DNA of 64,000 nt from Dallia pectoralis (taxonomy: Eukaryota > Chordata > Actinopteri > Esociformes > Umbridae), in contig CM055736.1 of the NCBI GenBank assembly GCA_029465975.1, positions 5,705,482 through 5,769,481 of the forward strand. Reading direction: 5' to 3'. Below the pieces are notes generated by a model, which saw nothing but the letters and a program-made list of their open reading frames with translations, was not told where the DNA came from and ran no database searches. The position numbers were made by a program, and so were the translations under genes. Every line of letters starts with the position of its first letter. Position 1 is the first letter of the stretch. Of the stretch, positions 1 to 11,600 are shown piece after piece.

Positions 1-704
1 CATATTGCAATGTATTTGGGGAAAGGGGCTAGACGGAACCAAAACAATGAAAGCAAAATAAGATATCCCCTTCCCCTCTCTTACCTGCCTTCCCACAGCT
101 TACCTAACCTAGCGCCACAAAAGCGCACTAACAAACATACAGGGGTTGGTCCGGCCAGATCTTTCCTAGTGTGTATAGACAAGTGGACACTACGGGTGAT
201 GTATGCCCATGGGCCTCTGTCCTACACACTCCCAAGGTGCGTTCCCCTTCCCCTGGGAAGACAAGTGAAAACAAGATTAATTGACAAAGTAACACAAACT
301 TGCAACAGTTGTTTTAAATAAAGTTATTCTAACCCACAGAGTGAGTGACTGATTTTAAAAACACAAAGTGACATTACAGGAGTACAAACATAACTATACC
401 AGCTGCCAATGACCAAACAAGCAAAACCCTCTAGCAGAACAGAACAGAAGCCTTCAGCAAAAGCACAAGAGCAAGCGAAAAGAAGACAGCCTCCCCTCCT
501 CCTATGCACACAATTGAACAGTGGCTTTTATAATCTACTGCCTGGTAGTTGGTGATCTGACAGGTGTTGTTACTGACGAGAGGGAGGAGTCCAATCTTCC
601 ACTTTACTGGATCACCCAATCCTCCGCTCCGGAAATGACACTGGAACACACAGAGACAAAACCAACACACACACACACAATACAGCAACTGGGGGACGTA
701 ACAA
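1..704 (-). other. Repeat-like DNA, possible LTR segment on minus strand
   Basis: No conserved coding frame. On the minus strand GATTATAAAAGCC at about 536-524 looks like a TATA box, followed downstream by AATAACTTTATTT near 335-321, which is an LTR-like promoter and polyadenylation layout. No terminal inverted TG/CA pair or target duplication could be fixed, and the left end lies at or beyond the window edge. A (CA)8 microsatellite sits at about 665-680. Confidence 0.25.
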
Positions 705-705
705 T

Positions 706-838
706 GACCATGTCTTCATGAACCTGAATACAGGGGCACAATAATGCTGGAACTTGACCATGTCCTCATAAACCCGTTAACAGGGGCACAATAATGCTGG
801 AATATGACCGTGTCCTCATAAACCTGTATGCTCCATGA
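706..838. repeat. 50-bp tandem repeat, about 2.6 copies
   Basis: Units start at 706, 756 and 806 with gaccatgtcctcataaacc and continue with caggggcacaataatgctgg. The first two units are nearly identical and the third is partial. No coding signal. Confidence 0.8.
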
Positions 839-994
839 ACTCATCCCCGGACTCAGTCATTGTCTTGTCTTGTTTAATCATTTACACCAGTTCCCTATTA
901 GTCAACATTAAGTCTATATAATGTTAGATCCTTAGGTGACAACTGGGAAGGCAACAGTAAGTATACCAGAGCCAGTTAATCTCTCTATCATGTT

Positions 995-2070
995 CTACAA
1001 CCTCCCCCCAGACGTTCCATGAACGCATTCCATATCATTGAAATGGCAAATAATTATAAACCCAATGAACTGCTGCACCCATTTTACCGTGGTTGGAGTA
1101 AGCCAATTACGCACAGTGTTTACGATCTCCATTTCCACCCCGTGGTGGTAATGTGGAACCAGAGAAAAGAGACGCTGGAAGAACAGACTTCTCCGCCTTG
1201 GCATACAGGTCATCCGCCAACAGCACTCTGTGAACAAGGGAGACATGTTTGGCGCATCTGGTCAAATACACCAGGATGTCATCAATGTATACCACCACTC
1301 TGTGACCCAGCATGTTCCTACAGACATAATTCACAAAGGACTGACGGCACATTCAATAAACCATGTGGCATCACCAGGTACTTACTGATAGTGCCCTGTA
1401 GTGGTGCTAATGGCATAATGTCTTTCATCTCCCTCACGGATGCGATAACTAATGAAAATAGAGCTCCAGCTGTAGCAGTAACACATGGCAGCGGGCTGCT
1501 GCCCTGTATTACTCCTGAGGGACGGTGAGATGCCTGGGCTGTGGGTGGAGGAGTAACCGACAGTGGTATTGCCACAGGGTTCACCAGCTCAGTTCCTTGG
1601 TCTCCAGGCGCTGGACAGCCTTGAGTTCCCTGCCCATGCTGCATTAATTGTTCTGCTCCTGCCGGCTCCATAACTTTGGCAGGGGTGGTAAAAGGGAGAA
1701 GCCAGGTGCAGGAGGAATAGCGTTTGCGGTGTATTTTAATATTGATAGTTTACCAAGCAATGCATAAGAATATTGTACTCTTTGACAAAATAACAAAACA
1801 AGCGACACATTGCATATATCAATTAATGAATGAAAGTTCATAGAGCATCTTACAAAATCACAGCACTCGTAACATGGAACAATACCACACAGACAAGACA
1901 AACAGAGGGAACATACAACTCTTAATGAGGGGATGAACACCAGGTGTGCGTAATGACGAGACAAGACAATGGGGTGATTAGGTGGAACAAGTGGTAAGAA
2001 GGCTGGTGACAACAAACACCAAAGCCCGCTTGTGGATGGCGAGAGCGCAGCTTCAGGAGGAGTCATGACA
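995..2070 (-). mobile_element. Ty3/Gypsy LTR retrotransposon remnant
   Basis: On the minus strand, the segment from about 2070 to 1690 is LTR-like and begins TGTCATGACT. A Gag-like N-terminus starting MEPAGAEQL follows at 1671. A reverse transcriptase fragment with the VVVYIDDILVY catalytic motif lies at 1352-1107. A connection or RNase H-start fragment, WLTPTTVKWVQQFIGF, is at about 1130-1060. Most of Gag and Pol between these pieces is deleted and the frames are broken. The LTR and Gag start resemble the element at 60300-62530, so the two belong to one family. Confidence 0.8.
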
Positions 2071-2100
2071 ACAACTTTAGCTCAATATCACTTTGCACAT

Positions 2101-2491
2101 TGTCACGTTTAGTGTGGGGGCGTGGCTAAACTTCTATTTCGGTGACTCATTTCCGTGTTATTGTTCTCACTAGCTGTGGTTATTTTCCTTGTTCACTTAT
2201 TCACAGCTGTTAGTAATCTGTCACTTAACTGGGATATAAAAGGGTCGCGAGCAGTTCATGCTTTGCTTCGCATTATTCTATGTCACGGTAATATAGAGGT
2301 GTGTTGTAACACGGAGGATTAGTTGTTGTGTTGATGTATGTTTTAAGTCGCTATGTGCGCATTTTAATTTCATGGCAACAGTTCGCGTTTTCGGTTTGTT
2401 TTATTTTGCATATGATAAATAAACCTTGTTAACACGGATTACCTGGCTCTGCATCTGGCTTCATCCAGACTACACCCGACAAGTCGTGACA
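2101..2491 (+). mobile_element. Solo LTR (Gypsy-like), TGTCAC...GTGACA
   Basis: A 391-bp unit with inverted ends TGTCAC and GTGACA, a TATA box (gatataaaagg near 2231) and an AATAAA signal near 2417. This is the normal promoter and poly(A) layout of an LTR read on the plus strand. Flanks share only ACAT, ambiguously overlapping the end, so the target duplication is uncertain. No internal retroelement sequence adjoins in this orientation. Confidence 0.65.
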
Positions 2492-2835
2492 CATAAAGAA
2501 AAAGTATTGTTAGTTTTAGAAGCTAAATGCTGATTGGCTGTTAGCTGTGCTTTATCTTAACATATACAATGGGAAAGATTCAGCTCCCACCATACGTATG
2601 GAGAAAATACCAACATTATTGTTGGTAAATGTATTATAACAGCAATAAGAGACCTCTTTGTTTCGTGGTATATATCCAATGTACCAGAGTTAAGGAATTT
2701 ATACAGACACTCTTCTGGATGCATTTTCCAACATGAAGCATATTAAGTTAATAAGAAAAGTGTAGAGAATATTATGAAGGCATATACAAATAAAGATAGA
2801 TAGTAGAACATGTGAAGTTGTTTTTCTGCTACTGT

Positions 2836-5449
2836 TTTATTTGAATTTGTTTTTTACTGGATTTTTATGGACCAAACAATGGCAAATCACTTTGATACAG
2901 TTTCTCTCTTTGGGTAAAACCGACTAACGCACATGTTAAAATTATTCCTCTATAAAATTTACTAAACTACGTACATACAGTCTCTCTCATTCACCTTGCT
3001 CACTCAATCACAAATGCACACGCAATAACGTTCATTCATTCATAAAACATAACACTCTTTTTCTTTCGGGCCCAGACACACATGCCAAACCCACACAGAA
3101 TAAAATACATTCTCAGTAAAAGTATATTAAACATTTTAGAGCATTTCATACTGATTCTCATCAAAACCATCATTATCAACATCATTGCTCCAAAGGTCGC
3201 TGTCAAAAAATGCTAATCCCTGGCTGTGACCCTACTCTCCAGAGGGAGAATAGGATGAACAAAAAATACATTTCCATTTCACAACTACACACTTGTAGGT
3301 GTGTTAAACAGGACGAATATAAGCACCCCATATATGACCTTTGACCACACTAAACCCCCACACCATCTCTCAAGAGGAAGTGGGTGCACTGTACCAACAT
3401 ATATCTGTGCCAAAGAAGGTGGTAAATTAAGATGGACTCAAGCTAAAAAGATTTCAGGTTTATCTCTGTCATACCGGGTGTTCTCTCCGGTGGGCATGTT
3501 TTCGTGCGTCACTTCACTAGTCCGCCATTTAATCTGGAACGCTAACTTGATAGTGGGATTCACCGACTCTAGTATACTTACTGTTCCCTTCACACGTCAC
3601 CCACCCCGAACAAAAGTAATAAAACAGTGAGATCTCGCATCAGACATTAAGTAGACCAGAGTGACTCAGAGTCCACCAGAACAAATAAGGAACAGTGAAC
3701 CTCACTTTCTGTAAGCCTCTGGGTGTGACATCCATTTTGAGTGAACTGAGAGGATAAACAACTTAGTTAAATTTGAAAGCATTATTAGCTACCAAATCCT
3801 TGCTTCCTTGGCCTTGTTTCTTTGACTTCTTGGTGATAGGGTCCTTCCTCAGGGCCGCCACTCCCAACATGTGGATTTGAAGACTAGTCATTTTTTCAGT
3901 CAGAACCCTACTGTAGGTAAGGAATTCCTCCGATTGGGGTTTGTTGATATACTTCCTGTTAAGAACTACACCAAACCAAAGTAGATGGAATGGTATGAGC
4001 AGGTTCTAGTAGGACACAATGCTAAATTTATAATAGGTGACTTATCTGAACCCTATTTAGTAACCTTAAAGTAATGGCCTTAAAGTAAGAAGATACAAGC
4101 CATATAATTATGCATATCATCATTGTGCACAGCACAAAGAATTTAAAGATGTCTTTTAACCATGTAGTAGCGGCATTTTTAGCGACTTATTAGTTATAAG
4201 TCTGTTATATATTCAAACTTACTTGCTAAGAGTGTTACATTGGAAAGAAACATAAGCATTTACTTCTAGGACATTTTGACTGTTTTAGGTCAGTTCTGAA
4301 GACCTCACCTACTCAATGCAGACGCTTTCTGGGTTAGTTACAGCTGCAAGTGCTATGGACATACAAACACTCTCGCCACAAAACATTTGAACAGACCTCT
4401 AAACCAACGGTCTCGTTCTCATTCAATACATATTTCCTCCAATTGCATTGAACAAAACAATGAACAAAATAACAGATTTGTTTAGAGATAAAATACAGTC
4501 TAGGGTTGATGAGACTTTGGTGGAAGTCCAGTGGACTCTAGAAAAAGCAGGAGGTTTTTGTGTATTCACTTCACTGCCATCATATAAAAAGCTTTACACA
4601 ACGCCTATTTTCTCTGGCAGCTAGTTAGATGGGTTTTAAAGGGATGAGGCAGAATTAAGAGATGGAAAAATCTCTAGTATTGCATCATTAAGGAACACAT
4701 TTTTTTTTCTAGCAATACCAAGTCCCAGATATTAGTTATATTACATACATTTCATTCTATAGTAACTTCAGTTACTTGCAGGTAGTTTTATCATATCGCT
4801 ATATATCTTTAAAAAAAGTCAAGCGTACACACTTACTCTACTTAGTTATACTTTGCGGGAAGTAGAATATTCTGGAAGGCTGTTCTAGACATTGAAAATG
4901 TTTACATCAAATAAGATTTAAGTGCACCAATCATTTTGAGATCCATCTTGTGCATGCCGGGGGCCTTTCAAAATATCTAAAAAAGATATTGACCATAAAC
5001 TGTGTGAATACACAAATATATAGTATATGCATAGGTACATACATGCATTCACATACGTTGTTACTGGTTGACAACATGTCTGTACGTACATATTCCGTAA
5101 AAACATCCATGATGTGGTTTTCTTTAAGTTCTAACATATAAATATAAACAAACAAACAAGTACAAATATCAGACAAATAAAAAAGTCCTGTGCAGGGAAT
5201 ACTGGGATAGCAAGCAGAAGGAACTCTGCGTAGGGCTTGATGGAGTGGGGGAAATATAAGCGTATAGGGGAGAAGAGGTGCTAAAGAAAGAGGATTAATT
5301 TGGCGGGGACTTTCACGAAAACCGCCGGCGGATATGGGATGTCAACGGGATGCAGATGAAAAGTCGGGAGATGTTAAGTGGTGGAGAAGGCCCGCAGACG
5401 TTATTCTGTCTGTGTTGTAGTTTGGGTAACAGACTGTGGGTGTATTTGT
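2836..5449 (-). other. Candidate scube1 3' UTR and downstream DNA
   Basis: No coding exon is visible in this AT-rich stretch, which directly follows the scube1 stop. On the minus strand I see a possible ATTAAA poly(A) signal at 3533-3528 and an AATAAA at 2841-2836. Either would give a UTR of about 1.9 or 2.6 kb. A run of short AT-rich repeats at 5000-5170 yields only chance open frames. The UTR end is an inference without transcript support. Confidence 0.35.
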
Positions 5450-5602
5450 CTATTTGTATGGCCGTAGGAAACGTGTGACTTTGGAGCGCAGGAATTTGAT
5501 GAAGGAGCGTGGGAACATTTCTTTGGACTCCTGCGCCGTATACCGGAAGTAGTTCTGGGGATGAGCCAGCACGTCGAAAAGAGCCTTGATGAGTTTCTTA
5601 TC
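5450..5602 (-). CDS. scube1: scube1 exon S: last coding exon and stop codon
   Basis: The acceptor is cttcctgcag and the stop is TAG at 5452-5450. The exon encodes [36 protein letters not shown] and the terminal [14 protein letters not shown]. The C-terminus is complete and of normal length. Confidence 0.97.
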   Translation of the reverse strand, partial: DKKLIKALFDVLAHPQNYFRYTAQESKEMFPRSFIKFLRSKVTRFLRPYK

Positions 5603-8600
5603 CTGCAGGAAGGGAGGGGTGGAAGTGGGAAAGGGACAGTCATTGGGCAGGGAGTGAGGGTCTGATGAAGGATACATAATCACCAGTAACAACAGTGTAT
5701 TGTTGTTTTTTATAACATGTAATTTCTTTACTTTCAGTATCTCCTGGTGATTCTCTGAGGCATACAGTCTGCCGTCGCGGACGATGTCCTCTATCAGCGG
5801 TTGGTAGTCCTCTGCAAACCAACACAGGTGAAAACATGTACTAAATTAGATGATGTTGCCACTAATACAAACGCACTTTTGTAACACAATTACAAATCGC
5901 CAACTCAAATGTATTCACTGCACCAGGCCAACTACATAAAGTTTGCAGTTGTCTACAAAATGCCAAAAATGCTAAACATGCTACATTTCGGTCATTTTAT
6001 GTCACCCACTGTATTTATATCTGGGGAAAATCGCTTTTCAAAAGCAAAAACACCCATTCGCAGGAGGATCTTTTTTCGCAAAACTGTGTTTATCATTTTA
6101 AATATTAAAATGTTATTGTATTTTGGAATTTTTGTGAACTTTGGGTTACATTGGTAAAGAATCACTGTTAAAATTAAGACACAATAAGTTTAGAAGCGAC
6201 TGACCATCGTAGGTGACATAGGGTACTTGGAAGCCCTTGCCACTGTTGCCCTCATTGGACTTGAACTGAATCCAGAGCTTGCGGGAGCGGGAGGTGAAGG
6301 CAATTGGCCGCTCATATGTTTGACATGTTTCATAGGTGGTGATGGAGGTGGGCAGGGCTAATGGAAATACAAAGGTGCGGCTGAATTTTATTGACAAAGA
6401 AATGGATTAACCAACAGGTGAAATAATATAATCAATTAATTTTGAGATAGCTGTAGGACTGGAGGAAATAATTTAACCATCTAATTGCAAGTCTATCTCA
6501 TAAAAAATTTAATCTGTTACCCATGTCAAAAAATCTATGAGAACTTTCAATCAAGATTTGCAACCATTACATACAAAAAATGTATTTTTTGTTTGTTTAT
6601 TTCTTTGTTTCATTTAAAACTACAGAAAATTAATTTGAAGATAAACCTGGTAAAGTGTAATTACGAGAAATGTAACATAACAACTCCCATAAAAATCTTA
6701 TAGAATGGTTCCAATTCCTGAAGGGTAAATCCCAAATAATTTTAGTTGACAAGGATTTGATTGGCTTATGGTAAATGACCTACTGGTGACTCCCCTGATG
6801 CAGGTACGTACCACTCTTCCTCATGACGAGCACATCTCCACACTCGTCTTCAATAGGAAGGAAAATCTCCGGCACCACTATGAGGATGCGCCTCTTATGG
6901 GGGGGAGTAATAGTCCAGATGCAGTCTACATTGGACGGGTAGTCCCCGGGGTAGTTTGGAGACTCAATGAAGCCTGTGTAATCCCCCAGCTCACCTCCAC
7001 ACACCTGGTCTGAAAAATTGGCAAGAGGAAATATTTAGTAACAATAGCTTACCCATGAACATAAAAAACTATTTGAAAAATGTGAAATATATTTAATGTA
7101 TTTCAAGTCAACTTTAATTTCTGTATCAGCAATATGCATATTTTATACACTCTAACCATTGGTACTGTATTAAATGGGTAATTAACAAATATTTGACGAC
7201 CATCCCATGTGGTAACAATTGTTCCCCCTGAAGGTCCAGTTATTGTTGAAGGACCTGAAAATGTATTGAAAGCACCTGAAAATGCCAAGGTCATGTTATC
7301 TTAAAGTAAGTCCCCCGATATCCAGTCTTACTTTTGCAGTGGGAGACATTGGTGGCACCATCAAAGTCAGTGGTGGTGTTGCCAGGGCAGGTGATGCAGT
7401 GGTTCTGCCCAAACTCTGATTGGTAGGTGCCAGCTGGGCAGCGAATACAGCGGTGGTTGCTGGAGTTGTAATGATGTCCAGGAGCACAGTGGACTGTGGA
7501 GAAGATACACACATACATGTCAGTAATAAATACTAATCTACCATCTGAATCCTAATCTACTAACCGTAAGTCTAATTTACCCCTATTGTACATAATACCC
7601 TAAACCCAAACCCTAAGCCGGTATATAATTTTTCCTAATCGGCACCCCATCAGGGTGGTCAAAATGTAGACAAAGTCCCCTGTTGGCGTGTTACCTTTAG
7701 CCTCACAGTCCCTGAAGGCGACAGAGCCCTCAAACTTGGTCATGAGGCCTCCTCCACAGGTGAAGCAGAGAACACGGCCTGGCTCTGGCTGAAACGAGCC
7801 AAGGAAACAGGGTTTGCATGGGCGAAAGCCATCTGATGAATAGTGACCCGCTGGACACTGGCCTGGAAGAGGTTGTGAGAGGAAGGAAAGGTGCATAGAG
7901 TATCACTAGGCTATTTTACATAATTCTCTACAACCTCTGTGTTCTGCTATGATGGCTCAATATGAGGGTTTACTGGGAAACGGCTCAAATGGAATGTTTT
8001 TTAAACAGATCTGCAACTTCAGTCAACAACCAAAAGGTGGCGCCAAACAACAGCACTTGGTATTGTAAGCTTGAACAGCAGAAAGACTGAAATTGCTGAG
8101 CGCATTGTGACATTTGTACGCGCACATACATATAGTCAAACTCACCTCCGCACTGGGAGACATTCTTGGCTCCGGCGATTCCTTGGCCCTCTACGCTGGG
8201 GCAGGGTTCACAAGACAGCTGGCCTACTGTGTCCTGGTATGTTCCTGGTGGACACTGGACACATTGGTCTTGGTCTCCACTGTAATATGTGCCCACACCA
8301 CAGCTTACTGCGGGAGAGGAATGCATACAAAGAAAAAGACTCCTCATCAACTGAACAAGGTTTGGTTTAACCCTGACATCACGCTGAACTTTAACTATGA
8401 TGAACGTAGTATATACAGAGTATGCAACAGTGGGTCAATTTTAAAATAATAATAATGTTTGATTTTTATAGTGAGTATTGTGTTTGTTTTAATTGACTGA
8501 GATGGTTAATGTCAGTGTGTCTGTTTATTGTTTGTATTTGTCCTTAATTGTGGTTGTATTGGCAAGTTGATGTTCCCAGGGCACGCTTGCAAATTAGACC

Positions 8601-11600
8601 TCAGACTGAAATTGTGTCTCCCAGGATCAAAAGTTAAATTATTATATATCTTTTTTACTGACTCTATATGCCTCATGCAGATTACTCACCGCACTTGCCA
8701 TCCCTTAGGACCTGTCCGGTGCTGCAATGTTCAACATGTAAGGAAGGTTTCTGGGCCACCTCATACTCGGTGCCGGAGAAATGTATGTAGAACTGCTGTT
8801 TGTTGATGGACTTTCTCAGAGTACGCATGGCATTCTGCAACCTCTGCTTCATTCGATCCCTCAGGCATTCAACGTTACACAAGTCTGTAACAGGGAATCC
8901 ACAAATATAATACAGAAATTCAAGAAGGATTAGTACATTTCCACAGTCTTTGTTCTGCACTGACTCTAAAGGGTACAGATAAAACCTCTATTCCACGCAA
9001 TAGCCATGGCCTTTAATATTGAGCAGCAGCTCACTAGCATTGTTCTACGCCCCTGCCGTGGAATCTGAAGACCACATACTGTCACGATGTGACGAGCTTG
9101 CACTGATACCAATCATGTTACACAGCCACACTCACCTGATGTTACACAGCCAAACTGACCTGATGTTACACAGCCACACTGACCTGATGTTACACAGCCA
9201 CACTGACCTGATGTTACACAGCCAAACTGACCTGACGCTTCTTCTTCTTTCATCTCCATCTCAAACTCGGCCGTGATTTGAGAAACCTCTTTGGATGGGG
9301 ATTTGCGACCTCGCCGCCTCTTTTTAGACGAGTCACACTTCAAATTGACAAAGGTCATCTGGCAGTCTTCAGTACAGGGGAACTGAATCCCTGAGATGTA
9401 AAGTAAGAGATGAAGTATTAATTCTGACACATAATTTGAGCAATGCTTATTGTTGATTATATGTACAGTTGAAGTCGTAAGTTACACCTTAGCCAAATTC
9501 ATTCAATCCTTTTTTTTTCTTACATTTAATCCTCTTGAATATTAGGAATTAGAAAGTGAAATGTCAGAACATTAGTGGATAGAATTATTTATTAAAGCAT
9601 TTCATATCCCACATTCCTGACTAATGTCTTGAGACGATGATTTAATATATCCACATAATTTCCCTTTCTTATGATGCCATCTATTTGGTGAAGAGCCATC
9701 CCGGTCCATTCACGGTTGGGATAGGTTTTTTTGGCTTGCATACCTCACACTTTTTCCTCCAAACATAGCAGTGGTCATTATGGAAAAATGTATTATCTTT
9801 GTCACCACGTGCAGTTGCTTCTTTGCTGTGCAGTTTCTTCCTTGCCGAGTGCCCTATGTTGATATAAGGCAAGTTTCACTGTGTAAATATAAGCACTTTT
9901 GTACGTGTTTCCTCCAGCATCTTCATAATGTCCTTTCCTGTTGTTCTGGAATTGATTTGCATTTTGGCACCAAAGTACATTTAATCTCCTCCCTGAGCGG
10001 TATGATCGCTGCATGGTCCCATGATGTTTATACTGTACTTGTGCTATTGTTTGTAAAGATGAATGTGATACCATTAGATGTTCGGAAATTGCTCCCAAGG
10101 ATGAATCAGACTGGAGGTGGAGGTCTACAATTAATTTTCTCAAGTCTGATTTCTTATGATTTTGACATTATGTCAAGCAAGAAGGCACCGAGTTTGAAGG
10201 TAGGCCTTGGTGGTTGGCCGTATTAATGACTTCAACCTAACTGTATGTAAACTTCTGAATTCAACTGTATGTCATTTGCATACTTTTATTGAACTCCAAA
10301 GGAAAATGAAACCAGCTAAATATGATGCCATCCCAAATTCCAATGCAATCAAGATTTTAAAAATATTACTTTTTGTTGCAGAGGTTGTCGCTGTCAATGT
10401 GCAGTCTATAAATTATTTAGTTCCGGTCCTCGACATTCTGCATAAGGAAAAGGCCAACCATAACTGAATGAAATGTTGACACTAAGTTTCACCCACCAAG
10501 TGAGCAGAGACAGTAAAATAAAATACAGGTTGCACAGTCGATTAGGTAAAGTAGTATTATACAGTAAATTAAATAATTTAGGTAGTGTTTAAAATCAATT
10601 TGGAGAAGCATTATTATAAAATAAACTTTGTCAAACCTGTTATTAGTTAAAGGGTTTACCTTGCAGGCTGGGTTTAGCCGTTTCTCTGTGTTTTTCCTTG
10701 TTCCTGGGTCTCAAGTGACACTTGGCATCTTTGATCTTGAAACGGGCCTTCTGCTTAATGGGCGGAGCTACTGTGTCTTCATTAGAATCAAATAAAAATA
10801 GACCAAAACATGAACTGATAAGTAACCATTTAAAAGGGCAGTATGGAAAAAGTACACTCCATGTAGAAACTAGATGAATTTTAGCAACAGCAGTTCTCAT
10901 GCAAACCAACTGTCCCCATTCCAGCGAGGTAAAATCTGTTTTATAATGGACATTTGATAGATACTGAGTTTCCCTATATATGGAAGTTGACGAAACAAAA
11001 ACAAATATCTAGAATGCACAATATAAAACAAACTTTCACTCGTCCACCCTAACCCAGTCTCAGAAGTAGACAGTACAAAATAAATGTAAATCTAGGACAC
11101 TCCATTGAGTTATGTCACATTATAATTATTGATACATAGATTATTTTATGGAATTTGCTGAAAACTTGTATGACATTTGTTACGTCCCCCTCGCTCTCCC
11201 TGTCTCCTTCTCTGTGTTTCTGTTCTTATTTGCAGATTGGAGACAGGTGGAGCTGAGGGGGTCGTTTGTTTGACTGGATGCACCTGTGGGTGGAGCCAGC
11301 CAGGGGTTAAATGTTCCTGGTGCTCAGCCCCACGCCCCTTCCTTTTCTCCACAGGCACCATTTTGTTGAGCATGTGGCTGAGAACTCTCGTTTTGTAGTT
11401 ACACCCACCAACACTTACACATTTTACACTCACTCCTGCACTCCCATTACACTCCTCATACGCCTACTATCACACTTCACCAGCAAATTCTTTGTTGAAA
11501 GGGTACATTTGTTGTGAGTAACCAATAAACCTTTGTTATTCCTTTGAAAGTAACGTGTGGACTCCCTTGCTTGTCACTGCCTATGAGCCGGGTTGTGACA

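Noticed and set aside
1019..1528. 169-codon plus-strand frame
   Set aside because: It is the antisense shadow of Gypsy reverse transcriptase and Gag fragments on the minus strand.
7103..7294. Minus-strand frame in the intron between scube1 exons O and P
   Set aside because: Exons O and P join in phase without it, and it lacks cysteines or any SCUBE-like motif.
8071..8449. Plus-strand frames over 8071-8449
   Set aside because: They are antisense to scube1 exon M and its flanks.
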